Source: Devosia sp. (GTDB lineage Bacteria > Pseudomonadota > Alphaproteobacteria > Rhizobiales > Devosiaceae). Taken from it: a stretch of DNA of 64,000 nucleotides. The notes beneath the pieces are model-generated. The model worked only from the letters and a program-made list of their open reading frames with translations, ran no database searches and was not told the DNA's origin. The stretch lies in assembly GCF_028290435.1 (NCBI RefSeq), contig NZ_JAQGJV010000006.1, forward strand, positions 27,794 through 91,793, written 5' to 3'. The stretch's first letter is position 1. The number at the start of each line of letters is the position of its first letter. This document shows, one piece after another, positions 34,904 through 43,337 of the stretch. The translations under genes and the position numbers were made by a program.

Positions 34904-37561
34904 ATGCTGTTCACGCTGATTGCGCCGCAGCCACCAGTCGTAGATGCCGCGCCGAAGAACCTTGGCTGGTATCTGCCCGCGGAATGGAGCGCGCAGCGTC
35001 AGATCGCCTATGAGCTGGAGGTCGCGACGGCACCGGACTTTGCCGCCGGCTCGATGGTTTGGACCACCGGGCGCGTCGAGAGCGAAAACTCCCAACACAT
35101 CGATTATGAGGGGCCACTATCCGCCCATCAGCGCTATTACTGGCGTGTCAGGATTTGGGGCGATGCCGGCGCTGAGGCCAGCAGCGAGCCGGCTTGGTTC
35201 GAAACCGCCAAACTATCCACCGCCGATTGGCGCGGCGAGATGATTGGCCCGCAGACCGATCCGGGCGCCGAGAAACGAGCGCCATCGGTGGCGAAGCGGT
35301 TCACGCTGGCCAGCAAACCAACCAGCGCGCGCCTCTACATCACCAGCTACGGGATATTCCGCTGCTTCATTAACGGGCGGCGCGTTGGGGCGGATGAGCT
35401 AACGCCCGGCTGGACCTCGTATCGCGAGCGTCTGGGCTATCTCACCTATGACATCGCCGAGCACTTGCAGGTCGGCGAAAATTCGATCGAGGTCTGGCTT
35501 GGCGATGGCTGGTATCGGGGCGAAATCTGCTGGCCCGCTCATCGCATCGTCAACGCCTATGGCGATCGCGTGGGGTGCCTCGCCGAACTGCGCATGGTAG
35601 ATGCCACCGGCACAGCGCAATCGGTGATCACCGACAGCAGTTGGACCAGCGGCCTGACGCCGGTGCTGATGTCGGGCATTTACCCTGGCGAAACCTACGA
35701 TGCCCGGCTCGAAGGCGAGACCGGCCCTATTGGCGGCGTCGATGTACTGCCACTCGATAAGTCGACGCTGGTGGCCCAGGAGGCTCCGCCCATTCGCGAG
35801 CTTCCGCATTTACATGCCGTCGACCAAAGCGCTATCGGCCCAGGTGTCACGCTGGTCGATTTCGGTCAGAACGTCGCCGGCGCGGTCAAGCTCACCCTGT
35901 CGGGCGAACGCGGCGCCACGGTTCGGGTCAATTTCGCCGAGATCCTAGATGCCGAGGGCAAGGACCTCAACAGCACCAGCTTTCGCGGCGCCAAGGTGCA
36001 GCTCGATTACACGCTCAAGGGCGGCGGCGAAGAAAGCTATCAGCCGGTTTTCACCTTCATGGGCTTTCGCCACGCCCGGGTGACGATCACCGGACACGCC
36101 CAGTTGGTGTCGATCGTATCGGTGCCGTTCACCTCAGATCTGGTCGAGACAGGCAGCTTTTCCTGCAGCAACCCGCTGATCAACCGGCTGCACGAAAACG
36201 CCAGTTGGAGCCTGCGCGGCAATTTCCTCGATGTACCCATGGACTGCCCGCAACGCGACGAGCGCTTGGGCTGGACCGGTGATGCGCAGATTTTCTCGCC
36301 GACCGCCTCCTACCTGCGCGATACGGCACCGTTCTTCCGCAAATGGCTGCGCGACATGGTGGCCGACCAGCGCGAAGACGGTGCCATCAGCCATGTGGTG
36401 CCACACCCCAATCGCTATAACGAAGCCAATATGCCCAATTTTTACGGCAGCGCCTGCTGGGGCGACGCGATCTGCGCGGTGCCGTGGACGGTTTGGACCT
36501 TCACCGGCGACAAGGATATTCTGGCCGAGAACCTGCCCGCCATGGTGCGCTGGATCGGCTACCTCACCAGCATGTCACCCGATGGCGTACGGCATCCCCC
36601 CACCATGATCGCCGAGCGCGGCTTCACCTTTGGCGACTGGGTCCAGCCGCAGGGCTCCACCGTCAAGCCCAACCCCAATACCGGCGACGATTTCGTCGCC
36701 ACGGCCTATTATTACGCCTCGACCCGAACGGTAGCGCGGGCCGCCCGGATTTTGGGCGAAACGACTATTGCCGACCATCATGAAGCCTTGGCCAGCAAGA
36801 TCAAGGCCGCTTTCCAGCGCGAATTCATCACCGCGACCGGGCGGCTGCTCTACAATTCACAGGGCGCTTATGTGTTTGCCTTCGCCAACGACCTGATCCC
36901 CGAGCAGTGGCACGACAAGGCCATCGAGGACTTCAAGAAGGCCATCTATCGCACCGGTGGCCTGAACGAGCCCGGCCTGCAACTGGGCACCGGCATTATC
37001 GCCACCGCGCAACTGCTGCCCACCCTCTCCAAGATCGGGCTGCACGATATCGCCATCAAGCTGCTACTGGTCGAAGCCAGTCCGGGCTGGCTCTATCAGG
37101 TCAAGCGCGGCGCCACCACGATCTGGGAGCGCTGGGACGGCATCGACCTCGAGGGCACGCCCGCCACCTCGATGAATTCCTACAATCACTATGCCTATGG
37201 GGCGGTGGTCTACTGGTTCTATCACCATCTGGCCGGCATTCAGGCCGATCCGCAGGCGCCGGGCTTTGGCTCGATCATCATCGCCCCCGAATTCCATGCT
37301 GAACTCGCGCCACTCCAGGCGAGCCACGACACCCGCTACGGCCGCATCGAAGCCGGTTGGCAGATCGAAGACGGCCAGGTCACCTATTCGTTCACCACCC
37401 CGCCCGGAACCAAAGCGCGGCTGAAGCTGCCAGCGGGCGCGGCTGATATCACCATGGACGACCGCGCATTGAGCCGCGAGGAGGCGGCGCGCAGCATGAG
37501 CCAGGAAGGGCTGCCGGTCAGTCCCGGCCGCCGCACGATCACCTTGCGCCTGGCCGCATGA
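34904..37561 (+). CDS. Alpha-L-rhamnosidase (GH78), cytoplasmic
   Basis: This 885-residue glycoside hydrolase removes terminal alpha-L-rhamnose from plant glycosides or polysaccharides. An N-terminal fibronectin-like domain (residues 1-110) is followed by beta-sandwich domains typical of bacterial rhamnosidases (GIFRCFINGRRVGADELTPG). The (alpha/alpha)6 barrel has DVPMDCPQRDERLGWTGDAQ, the GH78 catalytic signature, and ERWDGIDLEGTPATSMNSYNH later. A C-terminal beta domain ends the protein. I chose the ATG at 34904 because GGAGG lies just upstream and a longer frame to 34820 would cover the operator candidate. There is no signal peptide, so the substrate must be imported, presumably by the ABC genes that follow 40 bp downstream. 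Confidence 0.93.
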   Translation: MLFTLIAPQPPVVDAAPKNLGWYLPAEWSAQRQIAYELEVATAPDFAAGSMVWTTGRVESENSQHIDYEGPLSAHQRYYWRVRIWGDAGAEASSEPAWFETAKLSTADWRGEMIGPQTDPGAEKRAPSVAKRFTLASKPTSARLYITSYGIFRCFINGRRVGADELTPGWTSYRERLGYLTYDIAEHLQVGENSIEVWLGDGWYRGEICWPAHRIVNAYGDRVGCLAELRMVDATGTAQSVITDSSWTSGLTPVLMSGIYPGETYDARLEGETGPIGGVDVLPLDKSTLVAQEAPPIRELPHLHAVDQSAIGPGVTLVDFGQNVAGAVKLTLSGERGATVRVNFAEILDAEGKDLNSTSFRGAKVQLDYTLKGGGEESYQPVFTFMGFRHARVTITGHAQLVSIVSVPFTSDLVETGSFSCSNPLINRLHENASWSLRGNFLDVPMDCPQRDERLGWTGDAQIFSPTASYLRDTAPFFRKWLRDMVADQREDGAISHVVPHPNRYNEANMPNFYGSACWGDAICAVPWTVWTFTGDKDILAENLPAMVRWIGYLTSMSPDGVRHPPTMIAERGFTFGDWVQPQGSTVKPNPNTGDDFVATAYYYASTRTVARAARILGETTIADHHEALASKIKAAFQREFITATGRLLYNSQGAYVFAFANDLIPEQWHDKAIEDFKKAIYRTGGLNEPGLQLGTGIIATAQLLPTLSKIGLHDIAIKLLLVEASPGWLYQVKRGATTIWERWDGIDLEGTPATSMNSYNHYAYGAVVYWFYHHLAGIQADPQAPGFGSIIIAPEFHAELAPLQASHDTRYGRIEAGWQIEDGQVTYSFTTPPGTKARLKLPAGAADITMDDRALSREEAARSMSQEGLPVSPGRRTITLRLAA

Positions 37562-37601
37562 CGGGGAGTGCCTAAGACACGTTCAACTAGGGAGGAAGAG
37601 A

Positions 37602-39053
37602 ATGCGACTGAGTATACTCGCCAAGGGCCTGACGATGGGCCTGATGGGTCTCACTGCGCTGACAGGGGCCGCCTATGCTCAAACCACTGTCAAAATCTAT
37701 ATGGGCCAGCTTTACGCCCCCGACTCCGATCCGCGCTCCAAGGAAACCATGGACGCGATCATTGCCGACTACGAAAAGCTGCATCCCGATACCAAGATCG
37801 AGCCGGTGCCCTGGCTCGGCGGCGACCAGTCGACCTATTTCGCCTGGCTGTCCACCCGCTACGCGGCCGGCGACGAACCCGATATCGGCTGGTCGCACTA
37901 CTACACCCGCAATGCCGAAGCCGACCGCTGGACGGCCCTCAACGAATACCTCGATGGCCCCAACGACTACATCCCCGCTGGCCAGCCTGGCCACGATAAG
38001 TGGAATGACGAATTCTTCGACAATGTGAAAGCCCAGATCCGCGCGCCGGACGGCAACTGGTATCAGGTCAACACCAATTGGGTGGAGACGGGCCTGTTCA
38101 TCAACAATGACCTGATGAAGGCCAATGGCATCGACACCAACTGGGCGAGCTGGACCGACTTCATCAAGAGCTGCAAGAATCTAAAGGCCAAGGGCATCCA
38201 GCCGCTGGGCGTGTTCGCGACGCCGGGCTGGAGCACCGATCAATGGCTCGACACCCTGCTGATCAGCGCTGCCTTCGCCGACCAGATTCCGAGCTGGCAC
38301 CTGCCCGCCTACGAAAATCCGTTCATGAAGGACCGCCAGCTGACGCCCGAAGAAATGGCCAAGGCCACCCATGACGGCAAGTTCAGCACCACGGACCCGC
38401 GCTTCGACACCTTCCTCGACCTGACCAAGGAAGTGACCGACAACTGCATCGTGGAAGGCTTTGCGGGCATTACAAGCCTCGACCAGATCATGAACCTGTT
38501 CTTCAACGACAAGGTCGCCATGGCCTGGCTCGGCACCTGGAATGCCCCGACAGTGCGCGATACGGCCAAGTTCTCGGTGACGACGACCTATTTCCCGCCC
38601 TTTACCAGTCAGAACAGCAAGTACCTGACCCAGCCCACCATCTATCGCGTCGGCGGCCCCTCTTCGAGCGGTCAGTTCGGCATCTCGTCGGGCGCCGCCG
38701 ATCGCGGCACGCTCGATGCGTCGGTCGATTTCCTCAAGTTCCTCACTGCGCCGGCGCAGGCCCAGCGCATCGCCGCCTATGACGAAGGCAATCTGCCGGT
38801 CATCAAGGGCGTGGAGCCGGCCGAGGTTGCCAAGGGGTTCTCGGCCATCTCGCAGCTGCCCGAACGCGGCATCACCGACGCCGTCAGCCGCTATAATGGC
38901 GAGCAGTACGGCACGCCGCACAACCGACTGTTGCAGAGCTTCATGCTGGGCGAAATCTCGCGCGACGAGATGAAGACCCAGTATCAGGCCCTGCTCGACA
39001 AGGCCGTAGCCGATCAGTGCGAAGCCAATAGCTGGGACTGGTGCAACAAGTAA
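37602..39053 (+). CDS. Extracellular sugar-type ABC substrate-binding protein (module D)
   Basis: This 483-residue periplasmic protein has a signal peptide MRLSILAKGLTMGLMGLTAL with cleavage probably after GAAYA, and a mature start QTTVKIYMGQLY. It is of the family 1 (MalE/UgpB) type but longer than the module A and B relatives. The ribosome site GGAGG is 7 bases upstream of the ATG. It follows the rhamnosidase gene by 40 bp, so the ligand is probably a rhamnose-containing glycoside or oligosaccharide. A strong hairpin after the stop separates it from the permease genes. Confidence 0.92.
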   Translation: MRLSILAKGLTMGLMGLTALTGAAYAQTTVKIYMGQLYAPDSDPRSKETMDAIIADYEKLHPDTKIEPVPWLGGDQSTYFAWLSTRYAAGDEPDIGWSHYYTRNAEADRWTALNEYLDGPNDYIPAGQPGHDKWNDEFFDNVKAQIRAPDGNWYQVNTNWVETGLFINNDLMKANGIDTNWASWTDFIKSCKNLKAKGIQPLGVFATPGWSTDQWLDTLLISAAFADQIPSWHLPAYENPFMKDRQLTPEEMAKATHDGKFSTTDPRFDTFLDLTKEVTDNCIVEGFAGITSLDQIMNLFFNDKVAMAWLGTWNAPTVRDTAKFSVTTTYFPPFTSQNSKYLTQPTIYRVGGPSSSGQFGISSGAADRGTLDASVDFLKFLTAPAQAQRIAAYDEGNLPVIKGVEPAEVAKGFSAISQLPERGITDAVSRYNGEQYGTPHNRLLQSFMLGEISRDEMKTQYQALLDKAVADQCEANSWDWCNK

Positions 39054-39063
39054 CGGCTCCCAG

Positions 39064-39092
39064 GGAGCGCTCGCTCACGAGGCGAGCGCTCC
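39064..39092 (+). promoter_or_regulatory. Intercistronic GC hairpin after the module D binding-protein gene
   Basis: GGAGCGCTCGC and GCGAGCGCTCC pair in a perfect 11-bp stem around the 7-base loop TCACGAG. It starts 11 bp after the binding-protein stop, and the permease ATG is 45 bp beyond it. No T-run follows. It is placed like the malE-malF intercistronic repeats that stabilise the upstream message. Confidence 0.7.
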
Positions 39093-39136
39093 GCATTATC
39101 GTCACACCTTTGTAGTTCCTGAACGGGAGGCCCAGC

Positions 39137-40075
39137 ATGACCAGCATCGCGATCGACCGGGCGGGTGTGTCATCCGTGCCCCAGAGCCGGCTGCGCATCA
39201 TGTCGCGCTGGGTGCCGTTCCTGTTCCTGTTGCCGGTCGCCGCCGAGCTAATCATCTTCCGCTATATCCCGACCTTTTCGGCCTTCTACCACTCCCTGAC
39301 CAACTGGGACGGGCGCAAGAAGGACGCCTTTATCGGCTTCAAGAATTTCACCGACCTGTTCAACGACAACGTCTTCCGCGACGCCTTCGTCAACATGGCG
39401 AAATACACCTCGCTGCGCACCATCGCGGTCCTGCTGTTTGCCTTCATTGCCGCCGAACTGATCTTCAGCATCCGCAACGAGCGGGTGCGCATGTTCTGGA
39501 AAATCGCCTTCGTCATCCCGCTCGTGGTGCCCCGCTCGGTGATCTACCTGATGTGGGCCTTCATTTACGATCCGCAGGTCGGGCTGATCAACGAGGCGCT
39601 CAATCTCATCGGCCTGGGCGCCTGGCAGCAGCCCTGGCTCGGGCAATCATCGACGGCGCTGGGCGCCCTGGCCTTTATCGGCTTTCCCTTCGTTTCCTCA
39701 CTCGCCTTCCTGATCTTCGTCGCCTCGCTCGAGGGCCTGCCACGCGACATCATCGAAACGGCCCAACTAGAAGGCTGCTCGATCTGGAAGCGGATCTGGA
39801 ACGTCGATCTGCCGATGCTGCGCGGCGGCATCGTCTTCGTGGCTGTACTGCTGATCCTCGAAGGACTGCAGACCACCGAGCCGCAGCTGATCCTGACGCG
39901 TGGCGGTCCTGGCACCTCCACCGAATTGCCGGCCTATTACCTGTACCGAACCGCCTTCGACTACGGCAAGTTCGGCCAGGCCTGCGCGGTTGGCGTGGTG
40001 ATGCTGGGCGTCGGGCTCATCTTCACCGTCATCTCGATGTGGCTGCGCTATCGGAGTGCCTACGATGTCGACTGA
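39137..40075 (+). CDS. Sugar ABC importer permease, MalF type (module D)
   Basis: This 312-residue inner-membrane protein has its first span at FLFLLPVAAELIIFRYIPTF, after a 30-residue N-terminal arm. The coupling loop is IETAQLEGCSIWKRIWNVDLPMLRG, an unusual EAA variant with Gln-Leu-Glu-Gly-Cys in place of Arg-Ile-Asp-Gly-Ala. The MalF-type segment LTRGGPGTSTELPAYYLYRTAFDYG is present near the C terminus. The start has GGGAGG 7 bases upstream. It overlaps the MalG-type gene by 11 bases. Confidence 0.92.
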   Translation: MTSIAIDRAGVSSVPQSRLRIMSRWVPFLFLLPVAAELIIFRYIPTFSAFYHSLTNWDGRKKDAFIGFKNFTDLFNDNVFRDAFVNMAKYTSLRTIAVLLFAFIAAELIFSIRNERVRMFWKIAFVIPLVVPRSVIYLMWAFIYDPQVGLINEALNLIGLGAWQQPWLGQSSTALGALAFIGFPFVSSLAFLIFVASLEGLPRDIIETAQLEGCSIWKRIWNVDLPMLRGGIVFVAVLLILEGLQTTEPQLILTRGGPGTSTELPAYYLYRTAFDYGKFGQACAVGVVMLGVGLIFTVISMWLRYRSAYDVD

Positions 40076-40886
40076 GTTCCGGGCGCTCAAACGCTACGCC
40101 GTGCCGCAACAGTTCGCACTGCTCATCCTGGCCGCGCTGACCTGGTATCCGTTCCTGTTCCTGCTCGCGACTTCGGTGAAATCGCCGAACCAGTTCTTCG
40201 AGAACTATTGGTGGTTCACTTTCCCTTTTGACTGGCCCAATTATGCCCAGGTCTGGCCCAAGGTTTCGGTCGCCATCCTCAATTCGGCGCAGTATTCATT
40301 GGGCACCCTGGTCATCGTGCTCATCCTGTCGCTGCTGGGCGGCTACACCTTCGGGCGGATGAAGTTTCCCTGCAAGAACGCGGCGTTCCTCTGCGTCGTC
40401 GCCCTACTGATGATCCCCGGCGTGCTGACGCTGGTGCCGCTGTTCGTGGAAGTCAAAGCCCTCAAATTGCTGGGCACGCCATGGGCGCTGATTCTGCCCT
40501 TCGCCGGTTTCGAGATCGTCATCGGCATTTACATCATGCGCCTGTTCTTCGAAAGGCTACCTGGTGAGCTATTCCAGGCGGCCCGCATCGAGGGCGCCAA
40601 CGAGGTCCAACTGCTGCTGTTCGTCGCCCTGCCGCTGGCGCTGCCGGGGCTGGGCACGGTCGCGATCCTCGATCTGCTATTCACCTGGAACGAACTGCTA
40701 TGGCCGCTGATCACCGTGGGCGACGCCACCAAGATGCCCGTCGCCGTGGCCGCGCTCGGCTTCAAGGGCGAGCATCAGGTCGACTATGGCGCGCTGTTCG
40801 CCGCCTACGTTTCGGTGTCGATTCCGCTGATGGTCATCTTCGTCGCCGTGGTGCGCAAATTCATCAAGGGCATCGAAGGCATCTGA
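40065..40886 (+). CDS. Sugar ABC importer permease, MalG type (module D)
   Basis: This 273-residue inner-membrane protein starts MSTEFRALKRYAVPQQFALL. I chose the ATG at 40065 because GGAG lies 8 bases upstream; a GTG at 40056 is in frame but poorly placed. The coupling loop is FQAARIEGANEVQLLLFVALPLALPG at about residues 170-195, and the protein ends KFIKGIEGI. It is translationally coupled to the MalF-type gene. Confidence 0.9.
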   Translation: MSTEFRALKRYAVPQQFALLILAALTWYPFLFLLATSVKSPNQFFENYWWFTFPFDWPNYAQVWPKVSVAILNSAQYSLGTLVIVLILSLLGGYTFGRMKFPCKNAAFLCVVALLMIPGVLTLVPLFVEVKALKLLGTPWALILPFAGFEIVIGIYIMRLFFERLPGELFQAARIEGANEVQLLLFVALPLALPGLGTVAILDLLFTWNELLWPLITVGDATKMPVAVAALGFKGEHQVDYGALFAAYVSVSIPLMVIFVAVVRKFIKGIEGI

Positions 40887-40911
40887 CGCCTGGCTTACTG
40901 GAGACACCAAG

Positions 40912-42057
40912 TTGGCAACTGTATCGCTGCAAAATATCGACAAGTTCTACGGCCGCGTGCAGGTGTTGCAGGACATCAATGTTGAGATCGACGACGGCGA
41001 TTTCGCCGTGATCCTGGGGCCGTCCGGCTGCGGAAAGTCGACGCTGTTGCGCGTCATCGCGGGCCTTGAGGAACATCAGCGGGGCGATATCAGCATTGGC
41101 GGCGCGGTGATGAACGCGACGCCCGCCGCCGAGCGCGGCGTCGGCATGCTGTTCCAGTCTTATGCGCTGTTTCCCCACCTCAGCGTCTCCAAGAACATCT
41201 CGTTCGGCATGCGCATGCGCGGGGAATCCAAGGCGGTGATCAAGGAGCGCGTCGCCAACGCTGCTCGCATCCTCAAGCTCGAGCCCTATCTTGACCGCTT
41301 GCCGAAGAACCTGTCGGGCGGGCAGCGCCAGCGCGTTGCCATTGGCCGCTCCATCGTGCGCGAGCCCAAGGTGTTCCTGTTCGACGAGCCGCTCTCCAAC
41401 CTCGATGCCGAACTGCGGGTGGAGATGCGTCTCGAGCTCGCCAAGCTGCACGATAGCCTGGCGGCCACTATGATCTACGTCACCCACGACCAGATCGAGG
41501 CCATGACGCTGGGCACCAAGATCATCGTGATGCATCTGGGCAAGGTGCAGCAGGTGGGCACCCCGCTCGAGGTCTACTATCAGCCCGCCAACCGCTTCGT
41601 AGCCGGCTTCATCGGCTCGCCGCGCATGCAATTCCTGCACGGCACCGTGCAAGGCGTCACTGCCGAAAGCGTGCGCGTCTCGGTGCCCGGCGTCGCCCCG
41701 GGCATCATCGAGGTGCCTTGCGAACCCGATGGCCTCAAGGCCGGCGACCAAATCGAAATCGGCATCCGCCCCGAGGACCTGCATTATCGCGGCTCCGAAG
41801 AAGTCAGGATCACCGGGCTGACAACCGTGGTGGAATATATGGGGCACGCCTCCTACTGGTACGGTCATATCGCCCAGCAGGACCGGGAACTGGTGGCGCA
41901 CCTGCATCGGGCCCTGCGCGTCGATCGCGGCAGCGAGGCGACATTCACCCTCAACCGCGCCGATCTCTATCTTTTCGACACCGAGGGGCGCGCCCGGCGC
42001 CGGCTGCAGGTCGACAACGAAAACCTGCAAACCCAGCTTGCCGCCGCCATCGCCTAA
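40912..42057 (+). CDS. CUT1-type sugar ABC importer ATP-binding protein (module D)
   Basis: This 381-residue ATPase of the MalK/UgpC type has [42 protein letters not shown] and [10 protein letters not shown] in the expected order, with a C-terminal OB/TOBE regulatory part. The start is TTG at 40912 with GGAG 8 bases upstream. The gene ends the transporter operon and overlaps the convergent LacI stop by 4 bases. It is about 25 residues longer than the module A and B ATPases because of its C-terminal region. Confidence 0.92.
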   Translation: MATVSLQNIDKFYGRVQVLQDINVEIDDGDFAVILGPSGCGKSTLLRVIAGLEEHQRGDISIGGAVMNATPAAERGVGMLFQSYALFPHLSVSKNISFGMRMRGESKAVIKERVANAARILKLEPYLDRLPKNLSGGQRQRVAIGRSIVREPKVFLFDEPLSNLDAELRVEMRLELAKLHDSLAATMIYVTHDQIEAMTLGTKIIVMHLGKVQQVGTPLEVYYQPANRFVAGFIGSPRMQFLHGTVQGVTAESVRVSVPGVAPGIIEVPCEPDGLKAGDQIEIGIRPEDLHYRGSEEVRITGLTTVVEYMGHASYWYGHIAQQDRELVAHLHRALRVDRGSEATFTLNRADLYLFDTEGRARRRLQVDNENLQTQLAAAIA

Positions 42058-43076
42058 ACCACGTCCGGCCGCGGCTTGGCGGTCGAGCTGCGCAGGATGA
42101 CTTCGCTGGGCAGGTGAACATGCACCGGCTCGCCCCCTTCCCCGTTCATCCGCCGGATCAGCATGTCGGCGGCAGTGTCGCCCACCTGTTCCATGTCCCG
42201 ATCGATGATAGTGATCATCGGCGTGACCACGTCGGACAGCATGCGGTTGTCGGCCCCCACAATCGACACGTCCCCGGGTATGGCCAGATTAAGCTGCCGC
42301 GTCGCGCGCAACACGCCATAGAAAATCTCGTCGCCACCCGCGATGACGGCGGTGGGCGGCACTGGCCGCCGCAGCATTTCCAGCGCTTTGGAGAACCCGT
42401 ATTTGCTCGTCTGGTAGTCGTGGCCGATCAGCGCCTCGTCCACGCCCAGACCCGCATCGCGCAGCGCCGCACGATAACCTAGCACACGCTCGCGGCCGGG
42501 CCGGATACCCAGTGGCGCAGTGATCAGCGCGATCCGGCGATGACCCAACTCGATCAGATGGGCGGTCACGCGCTGCATGGCCTCGGCATGCTCGGAGAAC
42601 ACCACGTCGGCGCGGATCGGCGTATCGCGATCCAGCAGCACGATGGGACACTCCATCTTCGACAGCGCCTCGACCACGGACTGGTTAGTCTCGTCGGACA
42701 GGCTGACGATCAGCCCGTCCATACGATAACGCGACGCCAGTTCCAGAAATTCGATCTCGCGCGTCGGTGAGCGCTCCGACGAATAAAGGAAAAGCGTGTA
42801 GCCCTCCGCGCCGAGCAACCGCTCGGCCGCCTTGGCCAGTAGCAGAAAAACCGTGTTCGCCAAATCCGGCAGCAACAGGCCGACGATCTTGGTCCGGTTG
42901 GTGCGCATCGTCCGGGCGGCAATATTGGGCACATAGCCGAGTGTGCGCATCGCCTGTTCAACGCGATGGCGGGTCTCGGGGCTGACCACGCTCGATTTGG
43001 CCGCAACCCGCGACACGGTCCCCATCGATACGCCCGAGGCCGAAGCCACATCTCTGATCGTCGGTCGACGTCGCAT
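42054..43076 (-). CDS. LacI-family transcriptional repressor (module D)
   Basis: This 340-residue regulator has the helix-turn-helix TIRDVASASGVSMGTVSRVA followed by the hinge VSPETRHRVEQAMRTLGYVPN. The sugar-binding domain starts with KIVGLLLPDLANTVFLLLAK. I chose the ATG at 43076 (MRRRPTIRDVA). An extension to 43121 would place the operator candidate inside the coding sequence, which is unlikely for an autoregulated gene. It converges on the ATPase gene and is divergent from the TIM-barrel gene. It most likely represses the rhamnosidase/ABC operon and itself, released by a rhamnose- or glycoside-derived sugar. Confidence 0.92.
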   Translation of the reverse strand: MRRRPTIRDVASASGVSMGTVSRVAAKSSVVSPETRHRVEQAMRTLGYVPNIAARTMRTNRTKIVGLLLPDLANTVFLLLAKAAERLLGAEGYTLFLYSSERSPTREIEFLELASRYRMDGLIVSLSDETNQSVVEALSKMECPIVLLDRDTPIRADVVFSEHAEAMQRVTAHLIELGHRRIALITAPLGIRPGRERVLGYRAALRDAGLGVDEALIGHDYQTSKYGFSKALEMLRRPVPPTAVIAGGDEIFYGVLRATRQLNLAIPGDVSIVGADNRMLSDVVTPMITIIDRDMEQVGDTAADMLIRRMNGEGGEPVHVHLPSEVILRSSTAKPRPDVV

Positions 43077-43094
43077 GATTCTTTGCGGCTCCAA

Positions 43095-43108
43095 TGAAAA
43101 CGTCACCA
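43095..43108. promoter_or_regulatory. LacI-type operator candidate 3 (TG-N3-ACGT-N3-CA)
   Basis: TGAAAACGTCACCA matches the same pattern as the two sites upstream of the rhamnosidase gene. It lies 19 bp upstream of the chosen LacI start, which fits autoregulation, and is also in the divergent region before the TIM-barrel gene at 43338. Confidence 0.5.
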
Positions 43109-43337
43109 TTATATCATGCAAGAGAATGTGTGCTTATCGAAAAGGCAGCGATGACGGTATTTCTGCAGTGTCAATTGGTGCGCGAGAAGGTCCCTGTTGT
43201 CGACATCGACCTCGACCCCTTGAACCGGCGGCTTGCCGTGAGGCCAGAAGAATGCCGACTGTCATAGCGAGGAACCCGCCAATCCTGGCCTCGCAAATTT
43301 GAGCTTGGCATGACCGCTTGCCAACGCAGCGGGTGGG

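Noticed and set aside
42054..43121. Start of the LacI gene at 43121
   Set aside because: The extra 15 codons have no homology to LacI N termini and would contain the operator candidate at 43095-43108.
43306..43322. TGGCATGACCGCTTGC as a sigma-54 promoter before TIM-barrel protein 1
   Set aside because: The GG to GC spacing is 11 bases where sigma-54 promoters need 10, and no sigma-54 activator gene is near.
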